Source: Hymenobacter sp. GOD-10R
Lineage (GTDB): Bacteria > Bacteroidota > Bacteroidia > Cytophagales > Hymenobacteraceae
Length of the DNA: 64,000 nucleotides
NCBI RefSeq assembly: GCF_035609205.1
Contig: NZ_CP141184.1
Location: forward strand, 744,001-808,000
Direction of reading: 5' to 3'
Each line of letters opens with the position of its first letter. Within the stretch, counting starts at the first letter, position 1. Position numbers and translations under genes: made by a program. The notes below the pieces were generated by a model. That model was not told the origin of the DNA. It saw nothing but the letters and a program-made list of their open reading frames with translations, and made no database searches. Positions 53,358-62,269 of the stretch are shown piece by piece.

Positions 53358-54344
53358 TTACAGTCGATCGGAAGAGTTTGCTTCGGGCTCCTCTTCGTAT
53401 TCTTCACTGTCTTGTGGGGGCTGTACTTTACGTACGTTGCGTGCACAATCTTCGTCGCGGTGGTTACGGCCAACGGTAAATTCAACCCAGTCGCCTTCAC
53501 GCAGGTCGTTAAAGTCACCTTCTGACATATCAGCGTAGCTGAAGAACAAGTTGTTTGGCGGCATCACTACGAAGCCAAAACCATTCTTCAGGTTTTTGAT
53601 GGTGCTGATACCAACCGTGCCAACCGGACCGGCAGCTGTTGGGCCCGTGGGGCGCACTGGCTTAGGCGCAGGGAAGGCTACCGGCTCTGGCTGGTTAACG
53701 AAGAGATTTTCAATGATTTCTTCGCTGCTAGCTAAGCCATTGTCGATTACATCGTGCATGCCGATTGGGTACGTTGCATGCTCGAGTAATTGTTGCGAAG
53801 CGCGGGTAACGCGGTTTTCGCCTTTGAAATCGACGTATTTGAAATCCCAGTTCAGCAGCATAACACGCGTACCGATGGTATTCAACTTCTTGATCAGGGG
53901 CACATAGTCGCTGTCGCCAGCGATGAGCACGATTACGTCGAAGCTCTTGTGCAGTGCTAGTTCTAGGGCTTCGAGGGCCAACCACACATCAATACCTTTT
54001 TCCTGCAAACGGCCGTCGCGCGTTTTCAAAGGCATGTAATGCGTGGTGATGCCTAGGTTCATCAAAATATCGTCAAGCAGACGGTCGTGGAACAACCGGT
54101 CTTTATCGCGTGCTTCTGTGGCGCTCAGGCGGCCTCGGAAAAAGTGAGAGTCAGTAATTTGGCTCAGACGTACATCTACGTCTTCTTCTTCAGCTACTTG
54201 ATGGCGGATATATTCATGTAGACCTTCCAAGCTAATGCGAGCTTTACGTTCGTGTTGGAAGTAGTAGTAATCGCTGATTTTCAGGAAATAATTGCCGTCA
54301 TAGAAGACGCCTATCCGAATCAGTGGGCTATTCATCTGGTTCAT
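53358..54344 (-). CDS. NYN (PIN-like) RNase fused to a cold-shock domain
   Basis: 328 residues from the ATG at 54344; ATG 54335 is nearly equivalent. The NYN domain (1 to ~180) carries conserved acidic residues in VFYDGNYFLK, KGIDVWLALEAL and IAGDSDYVPLI, as in LabA/Limkain-like nucleases. A Pro-rich linker leads to a cold-shock domain (about 230-310) with NGFGFVVMPPNNLFFSYADM, combining RNP1-like GFGFV and RNP2-like LFFSY, and VEFTVG. The acidic tail EEYEEEPEANSSD is disordered. The pairing of an RNA-cleaving domain with an RNA-binding one suggests RNA turnover. A promoter box lies at 54430-54437. Confidence 0.85.
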   Translation of the reverse strand: MNQMNSPLIRIGVFYDGNYFLKISDYYYFQHERKARISLEGLHEYIRHQVAEEEDVDVRLSQITDSHFFRGRLSATEARDKDRLFHDRLLDDILMNLGITTHYMPLKTRDGRLQEKGIDVWLALEALELALHKSFDVIVLIAGDSDYVPLIKKLNTIGTRVMLLNWDFKYVDFKGENRVTRASQQLLEHATYPIGMHDVIDNGLASSEEIIENLFVNQPEPVAFPAPKPVRPTGPTAAGPVGTVGISTIKNLKNGFGFVVMPPNNLFFSYADMSEGDFNDLREGDWVEFTVGRNHRDEDCARNVRKVQPPQDSEEYEEEPEANSSDRL

Positions 54345-54922
54345 ACGAGAAATTTTTGTGTGCGCAAAAGGGTGTGGTAACAGAGCGGATAATTGGTGCA
54401 ACTGACTTATTGCAAGTCAATAAGACGAGCAAAGATACAAGGTACGAGGATTAGGTTGGCATAACTTTAAGCCCAACGGGTTTCCTGCGAGTAAAGGCGG
54501 AAACAAGAATGTGGAACAACGGGCGTAAAGTTTTTTATCAGCTAAAGCTCTATCCTATGTATATGAAATCTCAAAAAATAGCAAACCAATCGAAACGCCT
54601 AACCAACTTACCTAATGCAACAAAGCCTAACATAGTTTTAACTTAGAACATTAAGGAGATGCAATACTAGGAAATAAAACATTGCCGATCAGTATAGACG
54701 CCAAGTAAAAGGGCCGTCTTATATCCTAATTATTGCTTGGAAGTAGCTTGATAAGTAGCTAAAGCAAATATACCATTTCGTTCTTCTATCTGAAAAACTC
54801 TATTGTCTAAGAACGACGAACTGACCTAGGTTGTAGACGGAAGATGGTAATTGAACGACCAAACTGGTTATTGCGTTTGTCCAATTTTATGTTTGGATAA
54901 CGCAAGTTTACTAAACGGTGCT
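54345..54922. other. AT-rich intergenic region
   Basis: About 580 bp, low in GC. It contains the promoter box of the NYN-CSD gene; otherwise no RNA, gene or transposon end that I can support. Confidence 0.45.
54430..54437 (-). promoter_or_regulatory. TAnnTTTG -7 box of the NYN-CSD gene
   Basis: TATCTTTG on the minus strand, about 85 bases before the ATG at 54344. Confidence 0.55.
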
Positions 54923-55663
54923 TCAGAAGTGCATCTGGCCAACTACTAATGCCAGTATAAGCAGTGCATAACCAATACAAATGCCTACTTCCAACAAGTT
55001 CCCTGACGTGGAACCTGTCGCAATAAGTGGAATTTTTAGGGAGATATCAGATAGGGGGAGAAACCAGCGGACTCCTTGTTTGGTGAGCGAATCGGCGACC
55101 AAATGGGAGGCATAGCCTGCTCCCGCAAATTGGGCTACACCGTGCCAGCCTAGCGACTGGTTGGCAAGATATCCTACGTACGTCCAGAAAGCCGTTGCCC
55201 AGAGGGTATGCGTCCAAGAGCGGTGAGATGTGAAGGGTGCCAGTGCTACAAATGCGCCTAGTAGGCTAAGCCAGAGAAAGCCAAAATACAAACCCACAAC
55301 GGCTGTGCTGGCGCCCGTAAACAGCAAGGCTAGCTTACGGGCCGAGCCGCCCTGCATACCTAGCCCAATAAGGCCGAAAGCAAGGGCTGCGGTGTAGCTC
55401 ATGCGCTGTTCGCGACCAGGCGGCAGCGTGAAATACGTGTACGCCGCGATACAAAGCGCGCCCGCCGCAAATGCCCAACGGACATAATTCTGAGCAAAGC
55501 CTAGCCGTTTGCTCAAGCGGCTGCCAGGGTGGTCAAGGTCGGGAGCGAGGGAGGAGAAGCCCGCTAAGGCAATACCGAAAGGAGAGAAGGGTACCCCAGG
55601 GAGTAGGCCGGCAACGGCGACACCGGTAATAAGCCCAATAGCTAAGTGAGAAGAACCGCGCAC
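54923..55663 (-). CDS. YdjM-type membrane metal-dependent hydrolase (DUF457)
   Basis: 246 residues from a GTG at 55663. The N-terminal MRGSSHLAIGLITGV with a conserved His, LAPDLDHPGSRLSKR with Asp/His, HRSWTHTLWATAF and YASHLVADSLTKQGVRWFLP give the family's metal site. About five hydrophobic segments. The family is annotated as inner-membrane metal-dependent hydrolase; in E. coli YdjM is LexA-regulated. No SOS box is seen here. A -7 box lies at 55692-55699. Confidence 0.87.
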   Translation of the reverse strand: MRGSSHLAIGLITGVAVAGLLPGVPFSPFGIALAGFSSLAPDLDHPGSRLSKRLGFAQNYVRWAFAAGALCIAAYTYFTLPPGREQRMSYTAALAFGLIGLGMQGGSARKLALLFTGASTAVVGLYFGFLWLSLLGAFVALAPFTSHRSWTHTLWATAFWTYVGYLANQSLGWHGVAQFAGAGYASHLVADSLTKQGVRWFLPLSDISLKIPLIATGSTSGNLLEVGICIGYALLILALVVGQMHF

Positions 55664-56102
55664 GAATAATTATGGGATAAAGAATAAAGTGCAAAGATAC
55701 CAGCGCAAGATGGTAAGGAGTGAGATACCTAGCCTTTTGTAGTGCAATTTATTTTGTTGTTCGTAGCAGATAAGGTGCTTTTTTGGTGATGCTGTGCAAT
55801 TTTCTACAGCTTTTTATATTTTGCCTAACTCATTGGGTTATAACATGACAGACTGCCTAGCTGCTCGATATGGTAGTAACTGAAGCTGTTTTCTATTCAC
55901 TAGTCCGATTAACGCAGGTGCGGCCAGTACTGGCTGTCTGGTATTCGGTAAGGAATAGATAAAAGAACACAAGGTTGAGCTTCCGGATGGGTGGCGGAAA
56001 CTTTCGAGCCGTTGCGGCGGTATTGCCTACGTACCATGCCCGACCAGAGAAGTCCTCTAGCCGGGCTTCTTCCTTTGCCCCTCGTCTTAGAAACTATTTA
56101 TT
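55664..56102. other. Divergent region between the YdjM-type gene and mfd
   Basis: About 440 bp. It has the TATCTTTG box at 55692-55699 for the leftward gene and a near-match TTCCTTTG upstream of mfd. No other gene supported. Confidence 0.45.
55692..55699 (-). promoter_or_regulatory. TAnnTTTG -7 box of the YdjM-type gene
   Basis: TATCTTTG on the minus strand, 28 bases upstream of the GTG at 55663. Confidence 0.55.
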
Positions 56103-59100
56103 TTGAAAGCCTCCGAATTTATTCAGCTTTATCGCCACGACCCGGACGTGTTGCACGTGGCTACTGCGCTGAAAGAAGCGTCAGCCAATGGACCAGCACG
56201 CCTGCATGTTCGTGGTTTGGTAGGCAGCCAGGACGCGGTGCTGGCCGTGACGCTGCACAAGTTGCAGCCTGAGCAGCATCACTTATTTATTCTACACGAC
56301 CGAGACGAGGCTAGCTATTTTTTGGCCGACTTGCAGCACTTGCTCGGCAACGACCACGAGCCGCTGTTGTTTCCTAGCTCCTACAAGCGGGCTTACAGCT
56401 TCGATGAGACGGAAAACGCCAACGTACTCATGCGCGCCGAGGTATTAAACCAGCTCAGCTCCAGAGAGAAAGTTGGGCAATTACTCGTGACGTATCCGGA
56501 GGCCCTGACGGAAAAGGTTATCAACCGGCAGAGCCTGGTCCAGCACACATTCTCGGCGAAGGTGGGCGATAAGCTCGACGTGAACTTCTTGGGCGAAATG
56601 CTCGCTGAGTACGACTTCGAGCGTACTGACTTCGTGTATGAAGCTGGCCAATACGCCGTGCGCGGCGGTATCGTGGACGTGTTTAGCTACGCGAATGAGC
56701 TGCCGTTTCGCATCGAATTGTTTGGCGACGAGGTAGAAAGTATCCGCACGTTCAACCCCGAAAGTCAGCTTTCGGTGGAAAAGCGCGATTATATCAGCAT
56801 TGTGCCCAATGTGCAGACCAAGCTGCTGCAAGAAAAGCGAGAGTCGTTCTTAGACTTTATTCCGCGCAATACGACTGTTTGGTCCAAGGACATGCGCCAG
56901 ACGTTCGACGTAATTGACGAATCGTTCGACAAGGCAGAGCAGGGCTTTAAGCAGGTGCTAGAAGAAGGTGGTGGTGTACAGATCGTGAGTAAGCCGGAAG
57001 ACTTATTCGAAACGGCGAAGCTGGTAAAGAAGCTGCTCGATAACTTCACCGTAGTAGAGTTTGGGAAGCGTTTCTATTATAAAACGCCCATCGAGTTTGC
57101 CTTTGCCGCTAAGCCCCAACCTAGCTTCAATAAGGATTTCAGTCGCATCGTCAAAAACCTGAAGCAGAACCAAGAGCAGGGCTACACCAACATCCTCGCG
57201 GCCGACTCGGTGCGGCAGGCCGACCGGCTCCGCACCATCTTCGATGAACTCGATAACAACGTGCAGTTTCAGCACCTGCTCATTGCCCTGCGTGAAGGCT
57301 ACGTAGACGAAACGCTGAAGCTCGTGGTGTACACCGACCACCAGTTGTTTGAGCGCTATTACCGCACCCAGGAGGTGCGAAAGTTTTCGAAGAAGAAAGC
57401 GCTTACGCTTAAGGAACTGCGCACACTTCAGCCCGGCGACTACGTGGTGCACCAAGACCACGGCATTGCGCGCTTCGCCGGCATGATGCAGGTCGAAATC
57501 AACGACAAGGTGCAGGAAGCCATTCGGTTGGTGTACCGCGACGATGACGTGCTGACGGTGAGCGTGCATGCCTTGCACAAGATTGCTAAGTACAGCGGGG
57601 CTGAGGGGACGCCGCCCACCATGAGCAAGCTAGGTTCGCCGGAATGGGAGAACAAGAAAAAGACCGTCAAGAAGAAGGTGAAGGACATTGCGGCCGAGCT
57701 GATTCGGCTGTACGCCAAGCGCAAAACGGCGCCGGGTTATGCCTTCTCCAAAGACAGCTTCATGCAGGCCGAGCTAGAGTCGAGCTTCATTTATGAAGAC
57801 ACGCCCGACCAGGCTAAGGCCACAGAAGACGTGAAGCACGACATGGAGGTGCCGCACCCCATGGACCGCCTCGTGTGCGGCGACGTAGGGTTTGGCAAAA
57901 CGGAAGTGGCCATCCGGGCCGCGTTCAAGGCTGTGGCCGATGGTAAGCAGGTAGCCATGCTAGTACCGACCACTATCTTGGCTATGCAGCACTATCAAAC
58001 CTTCCGCGAGCGACTCTCCAATCTGCCTGTGACGGTGGAATACGTGAACCGCTTCAAGACTACCAAGCAGATCAAGGAGACTTTAGGCCGGGTAGGAGAG
58101 GGCAAGACCGACATTTTGATCGGTACGCACCGCTTAACCAACAAGGATATCAAGTTCAAAGACCTAGGTCTGCTGATCATTGACGAAGAGCAGAAGTTTG
58201 GGGTAAAAACCAAAGACAAGCTGAAAGAGCTGAAGGTGAATGTGGACACGCTCACGCTTTCGGCCACGCCGATTCCGCGCACACTGCACTTCTCGCTCAT
58301 GGGTGCCCGCGACTTGTCGGTGATTGCCACGCCACCCCCAAACCGCCAGCCGGTGCAAACCGAGCTGCATGTGTTCGACGAGACCATCGTGCGCGATGCC
58401 GTGGCCCGCGAGCTAAAGCGTGGCGGCCAGGTGTTCTACGTGCACAACCGGGTGAAAGACATTGAGGAGCAAGTGGCCATGATTATGCGCCTCGTGCCCG
58501 ACGCCCGCGTGACGTATGTGCACGGGCAAATGGAGGGCGACCAGCTCGAAAAGCGAATGATGAAATTTGTGGAGGCCGAGTACGATGTACTGGTGGCCAC
58601 GAACCTGATCGAAAGCGGCTTGGACATTCCCAATGCCAACACCATGATCATCAACCGCGCCCACCTAACTGGCCTCAGCGATTTGCACCAGATGCGTGGC
58701 CGCGTAGGACGTTCGAATAAGAAGGCGTACTGCTACCTGCTCACGCCGCCGGTAGCCAACCTACCCGCCGACGCCCGCAAGCGTCTGAATACGCTAGAAG
58801 AATTCTCGGACCTAGGGGCCGGTTTCAACGTGGCCATGCGTGACCTCGATATTCGGGGCGCCGGTAACTTGCTAGGTGGCGAGCAAAGCGGCTTCATCAA
58901 CGACCTAGGTTTCGAGACGTACCACCAGATTCTGGATGAGGCAGTACAGGAGTTGAAGGAAACGGAGTTCCGCGACCTGTTTCTGGGGGATCAGACGGGC
59001 CGCTTGCAGGAAGCTGCTGCCATCAACCGCTCGAAGGAGTGCAACATCGAAACGGACCTGCAAATCCTGATTCCGGAGCAGTACGTTACGAGCGTATCGG

Positions 59101-59543
59101 AGCGCTTGCAGCTCTACTCGAAGCTCGACCGGGTGAAGGATATGGGCGAGCTGCGCAAGCTAGTGAACGGCATGATTGATCGGTTCGGACCATTGCCACA
59201 CGAAGTAGAACAGCTCATCGATATTGTGAAGCTGCGGTGGCAGGGTTGTCAGGCTGGCTTTGAGAAGATCACCCTCAAGAAAGACCTGCTGAAAGGCTAC
59301 ATTCCGGCCGAAAACAACGAGGCTTATTTCCAAGGAGCTCAGTTCGGTAACATCCTGAACTACGTGCAAACGCACCCAAACAAGGCCCGCATGAAGGAGC
59401 GCAAAGACCAGCTCATCATCAGCATTGAGGAAGTGAAAAACGTGCAGGCCGCCAAGCGCATCCTCAGTGAGCTAGGTAGCGAGGAAAAAGCCGAGCAACC
59501 TGTACTCGCAGGTTCGGCAAGCGACAACGAGGACGAGAGCTAG
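56103..59543 (+). CDS. mfd: Transcription-repair coupling factor
   Basis: 1146 residues. It displaces RNA polymerase stalled at DNA damage and recruits UvrA. The N-terminal UvrB-homology part (LFPSSYKRAYSFDETENANVLMRAEVL), the CarD-like polymerase-interacting domain (LQPGDYVVHQDHGIARFAGM), the translocase with Walker A GDVGFGKTE and LIIDEEQKFGVKTKDKLKEL, SATPIPRTLHFSLMGARDLS, and the helicase-2 lobe (RGRVGRSNKKAYCYLL, RDLDIRGAGNLLG) are all present, as is the C-terminal TRCF domain. The start is a TTG at 56103; no closer ATG is in frame. Single gene with a terminator after it. Confidence 0.96.
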   Translation: MKASEFIQLYRHDPDVLHVATALKEASANGPARLHVRGLVGSQDAVLAVTLHKLQPEQHHLFILHDRDEASYFLADLQHLLGNDHEPLLFPSSYKRAYSFDETENANVLMRAEVLNQLSSREKVGQLLVTYPEALTEKVINRQSLVQHTFSAKVGDKLDVNFLGEMLAEYDFERTDFVYEAGQYAVRGGIVDVFSYANELPFRIELFGDEVESIRTFNPESQLSVEKRDYISIVPNVQTKLLQEKRESFLDFIPRNTTVWSKDMRQTFDVIDESFDKAEQGFKQVLEEGGGVQIVSKPEDLFETAKLVKKLLDNFTVVEFGKRFYYKTPIEFAFAAKPQPSFNKDFSRIVKNLKQNQEQGYTNILAADSVRQADRLRTIFDELDNNVQFQHLLIALREGYVDETLKLVVYTDHQLFERYYRTQEVRKFSKKKALTLKELRTLQPGDYVVHQDHGIARFAGMMQVEINDKVQEAIRLVYRDDDVLTVSVHALHKIAKYSGAEGTPPTMSKLGSPEWENKKKTVKKKVKDIAAELIRLYAKRKTAPGYAFSKDSFMQAELESSFIYEDTPDQAKATEDVKHDMEVPHPMDRLVCGDVGFGKTEVAIRAAFKAVADGKQVAMLVPTTILAMQHYQTFRERLSNLPVTVEYVNRFKTTKQIKETLGRVGEGKTDILIGTHRLTNKDIKFKDLGLLIIDEEQKFGVKTKDKLKELKVNVDTLTLSATPIPRTLHFSLMGARDLSVIATPPPNRQPVQTELHVFDETIVRDAVARELKRGGQVFYVHNRVKDIEEQVAMIMRLVPDARVTYVHGQMEGDQLEKRMMKFVEAEYDVLVATNLIESGLDIPNANTMIINRAHLTGLSDLHQMRGRVGRSNKKAYCYLLTPPVANLPADARKRLNTLEEFSDLGAGFNVAMRDLDIRGAGNLLGGEQSGFINDLGFETYHQILDEAVQELKETEFRDLFLGDQTGRLQEAAAINRSKECNIETDLQILIPEQYVTSVSERLQLYSKLDRVKDMGELRKLVNGMIDRFGPLPHEVEQLIDIVKLRWQGCQAGFEKITLKKDLLKGYIPAENNEAYFQGAQFGNILNYVQTHPNKARMKERKDQLIISIEEVKNVQAAKRILSELGSEEKAEQPVLAGSASDNEDES

Positions 59544-59570
59544 GTTGCCGTTTAGTGCTACAAGATGACT

Positions 59571-59623
59571 TTATCCCGCTAGTTCCTTTCCCTGTTTGGG
59601 GAGAACTGGCGGGATAAATTTTT
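59571..59623 (+). terminator. Terminator after mfd
   Basis: TTATCCCGCTAGTTC pairs with GAACTGGCGGGATAA (one bulge) around a 16-base loop, followed by ATTTTT. Confidence 0.78.
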
Positions 59624-59704
59624 GGTACTACAAGGGTTGAAACAAGCTAGGTTCTTTTTTATATTTCACAGAAAGAGACTTAGTGACCTGTAACCTTGCT
59701 AGCT

Positions 59705-60094
59705 ATGCCCTATTCGATGAACGCTAATAGAAAAGCATGGTGGCACCTAGCTACGGTGAGTACGCTCCTGTTGGTGGCCGATCAGTTGCCGGACTGGCAC
59801 AAGCTGTGGTTTGTGTCGGAAACCGGGCATTTTCACACTACCTATACCATCACGGCGGTGCTAGTACTAGGCCTATTTCTGCGCTGGCGGCCAGCACTGG
59901 GGCTTTTAGTTGCTTGGCAGGTGCTGCACTTATTCCTGATCTACTTTGCGCTTTCGCACGATTTATCGGGAGGAGAATACACGTTCGGGTATTTGCTGCT
60001 AGCTTTTTTGCGGTTAGCGGCGCTATGTATCCTCTTCTTTTCCGCTGATATTAACCGGTATGTGAGACGACAGCCGATAGCGCTTGCTAGCTAA
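59705..60094 (+). CDS. Small membrane protein of unknown function
   Basis: 129 residues from the ATG at 59705; the earlier TTG lies in a -7-like sequence (TAACCTTG at 59691). Three or four hydrophobic segments (WWHLATVSTLLLVADQL, TYTITAVLVLGLFL, LLVAWQVLHLFLIYFAL, YLLLAFLRLAALCILFF). No signature that I can match. Probably an inner-membrane protein; convergent with CheB paralogue 2. Confidence 0.65.
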   Translation: MPYSMNANRKAWWHLATVSTLLLVADQLPDWHKLWFVSETGHFHTTYTITAVLVLGLFLRWRPALGLLVAWQVLHLFLIYFALSHDLSGGEYTFGYLLLAFLRLAALCILFFSADINRYVRRQPIALAS

Positions 60095-60139
60095 AAGAGC
60101 CAAGCGGGAGAGTTGAGAACGGAATGTCAGACCGCGTAG

Positions 60140-61219
60140 CTAGTCGGTTGTTTTGCGTCGCCGGTTTGGGCGCCGGGGAGCTTTGTCTCCGCTCAGCGAT
60201 TCGTGGTTGAAAATGGAGCTGTGCACGATGCGTGCTTGCTGACCGGTTGTCTCGGCCTTGGCGAAAAACGTATTTGCTATGGCTTGCTGGCCTTCATCAG
60301 CGAAGTGCTCACCTAGGTGTTGCAGGAGCATTTTGCTTTCTTCTAGCCCGCGCATCGACTGGTAAAGCATCGCTTCCACCGATTCGGTTACTTCCGAGAG
60401 CAAAGCGCTAATAGTATATGCGTGGCCGGTGTGGCAGCGAAAACGGATTAGCTTGCCTTCGATAAGTTGCGTGAGGGCGCCGTGGCATTCAGGGCAGGTA
60501 AACGCCGTGAGCTTGCCCTGATTGATGATGCCCATTTCGAAGGCATTATCATTCTTGGCAATACTTAGCTCAATCTCTATTCGGGTCAAATCCTCTTGCG
60601 CCATTTTGGGTTCGGCAGGCACGGGTTCCATGGTAAGCTTCACTAGCAACGCAGCCAGTTCGGACAGTGGCACCACATGATCGGCCTTCACGTACTCTAG
60701 CGCGTTGTTAGGTATGGCCGGCGACTGCGCGTCCGCTGGGTCCTGCACTACCGTCACCCCGCCTAAACGTTGGATACACCACAATCCCGAAGTGCCATCG
60801 TCGAGGTAGCCGGTCAGGACTACCCCAATTACCCTCGGGCCATACTCGTAGGCCGCCGAGCGGAATAGCGCATCAATAGACGGCCGAAACCGATTTTCCT
60901 TCGGGCCACGCTTCACCAGTACTTTATCGTCTTCGATCAGCAAGTGGTGATCAGGCTGCGCGACGTAGATGGTGCCCGGCTGTACCTCCTCTCCATCTCG
61001 TGGGTGCTTAGCGGGTAGCGCCGACACATGACTCATCAACTGCGGCAAGATGCTGTCAGCGTAGGGAGCCATGTGCTGCACCACAAGAATGGGAGCTGGA
61101 AAGTCATGGGGTAAGCCCCGCGCAAGATCCATCAAGGCAGTGACTCCTCCCGACGAAGCGCCAATCACTACAATATCCCGTTTTGGCTGGGAAGCTTCGT
61201 TTTTCGTGTGTGTTGCCAT
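60140..61219 (-). CDS. Receiver-less CheB-type methylesterase (paralogue 2)
   Basis: 359 residues from the ATG at 61219. Same make-up as paralogue 1 at 33460-34527: GASSGGVTALMDLARG (nucleophile Ser22), LVVQHMAPYADSILPQL (catalytic His), GVVLTGYLDDGTSGLW (Asp) and a C-terminal CPECHGAL / FRCHTGHAYT zinc-ribbon-like part, then a charged tail RRPNRRRKTTD. The extended frame upstream, with a PIPIPI repeat, comes from a hexanucleotide repeat and is unlikely to be coding. No receptor or CheR gene is near. Confidence 0.88.
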   Translation of the reverse strand: MATHTKNEASQPKRDIVVIGASSGGVTALMDLARGLPHDFPAPILVVQHMAPYADSILPQLMSHVSALPAKHPRDGEEVQPGTIYVAQPDHHLLIEDDKVLVKRGPKENRFRPSIDALFRSAAYEYGPRVIGVVLTGYLDDGTSGLWCIQRLGGVTVVQDPADAQSPAIPNNALEYVKADHVVPLSELAALLVKLTMEPVPAEPKMAQEDLTRIEIELSIAKNDNAFEMGIINQGKLTAFTCPECHGALTQLIEGKLIRFRCHTGHAYTISALLSEVTESVEAMLYQSMRGLEESKMLLQHLGEHFADEGQQAIANTFFAKAETTGQQARIVHSSIFNHESLSGDKAPRRPNRRRKTTD

Positions 61220-61240
61220 ACTGATGAATTTACACAGAGG

Positions 61241-61276
61241 TATAGGTATAGGTATAGGTATAGGTATAGGTATAGG
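61241..61276. repeat. Hexanucleotide microsatellite (TATAGG)6
   Basis: Six exact TATAGG units in a row, 21 bases upstream of the CheB-2 ATG. On the minus strand it reads CCTATA; the edge toward the gene, TACCTCTG, resembles a -7 box with one mismatch. Repeat number change would move promoter elements but keep any frame, since the unit is six bases. Confidence 0.95.
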
Positions 61277-61615
61277 TACGAAAACCATCTCCCACGGTTT
61301 AGTATGCTCCTATCTGCTTAGTGCAAACAGCTAGCTTCGAGAACCGTTCTCCTCCTAGTCCTTTAGTGCCTAGCTCTATGTAGGTTGCGTTGAAGAAAGA
61401 GACAGTTTGGTTATTTTAAACTTTCGATGGAAGCTCAACCAGATTGCTGTCAGCAGCGCAATGTACAGAAGTAACTGATATATCATTGGTTTAGCGCAGG
61501 TCACTCTTCCGGGGAGGCTATGAATTCAGGCAAAGCTTTAGTCGAGCCCAAGTAATTGTCTATATTCTGAGGAAATCGGCAACGGTAAATCCGAGTGCCC
61601 GCAACTGACCTCGCT
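61277..61615. other. Divergent region between CheB paralogue 2 and a GNAT gene
   Basis: About 340 bp without a credible gene. Confidence 0.4.
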
Positions 61616-62164
61616 ATGTTCAAGGCCTTGCAATCGAATTCGATAACCCTACACCTCATCAACGACGACAACTTAGCCGAGGTGTACGAGCTATTCCAAG
61701 GGCATCCGGACTCAAAATCAATGGTGGCGGAGATGTTTCGCAACTACTTGCCGCGCTACGAACAAGGCCAGCGCACCAATTTTGGCTTCTACTCCATGCT
61801 TGGTGACGAGCTAGCCGGTATGACGCTGCTCACGGTGGATAGCTGGGAGGAGCGCACCGGTTCTACCGGCGCCGACGTGTTTGAGCACATGCGGGGCCGT
61901 GGCGTCACGCCCCGCAGCAAGCCACACTTGTTTTACCTAGCTTTTGAATTGCTCGGCCTGAACCGAGTGGCGACTGGTTGCCGCGTATCCAACGTATCCT
62001 CCAAGCGCTCCATCGAGAAGACCCTAGGTTTTCAATTTGAAGGTGTGATGCGCGAGTCGGGCGTAAACGACCAGGGTGAGTTTGAAGACGAGTTGCTTTA
62101 CGCCATTCTGCGCCGTGACTGGCTAGCGCTGTACGATAAGTCGCTGGTGCGGGTGATTGAGTAA
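61616..62164 (+). CDS. GNAT-family acetyltransferase (RimJ/RimL-like)
   Basis: 182 residues from the ATG at 61616 (MFKALQSNSITLHLINDDNLAEVYELF); an in-frame GTG lies 21 bases upstream. Layout is RimJ/RimL-like: TLHLINDDNLAEVYELF, then GDELAGMTLLTV, and FYLAFELLGLNRVATGCRVSNVSSKRSIEKTLGFQFEGVMRESG, where the late GNAT motif with SKRSIEKTLGF is clear. The central segment with the usual acetyl-CoA R/Q-x-x-G-x-G loop is unusual (EERTGSTGADVFEHMRGRGVTPRSKPH), so the enzyme may have diverged. Confidence 0.78.
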   Translation: MFKALQSNSITLHLINDDNLAEVYELFQGHPDSKSMVAEMFRNYLPRYEQGQRTNFGFYSMLGDELAGMTLLTVDSWEERTGSTGADVFEHMRGRGVTPRSKPHLFYLAFELLGLNRVATGCRVSNVSSKRSIEKTLGFQFEGVMRESGVNDQGEFEDELLYAILRRDWLALYDKSLVRVIE

Positions 62165-62251
62165 GACTTAGTAGCGCTGCATGCGAGACGTGCAACGATC
62201 GCACGCAAAATTCCTCTCCGCGAAACGGCGTTATTGACATGTTGTAGAAAC

Positions 62252-62269
62252 CTAGGTTCGAACCTAGGC
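62252..62269. repeat. Perfect palindrome CCTAGGTTCGAACCTAGG
   Basis: 18-bp self-complementary sequence just past the stop of the GlxA-type gene, with CCTAGG at both ends. Confidence 0.6.

Noticed and set aside
61220..61288. An N-terminal extension with PIPIPI repeats for CheB paralogue 2
   Set aside because: It is the translation of the TATAGG microsatellite; paralogue 1 starts at the equivalent of 61219 and the conserved region begins there.
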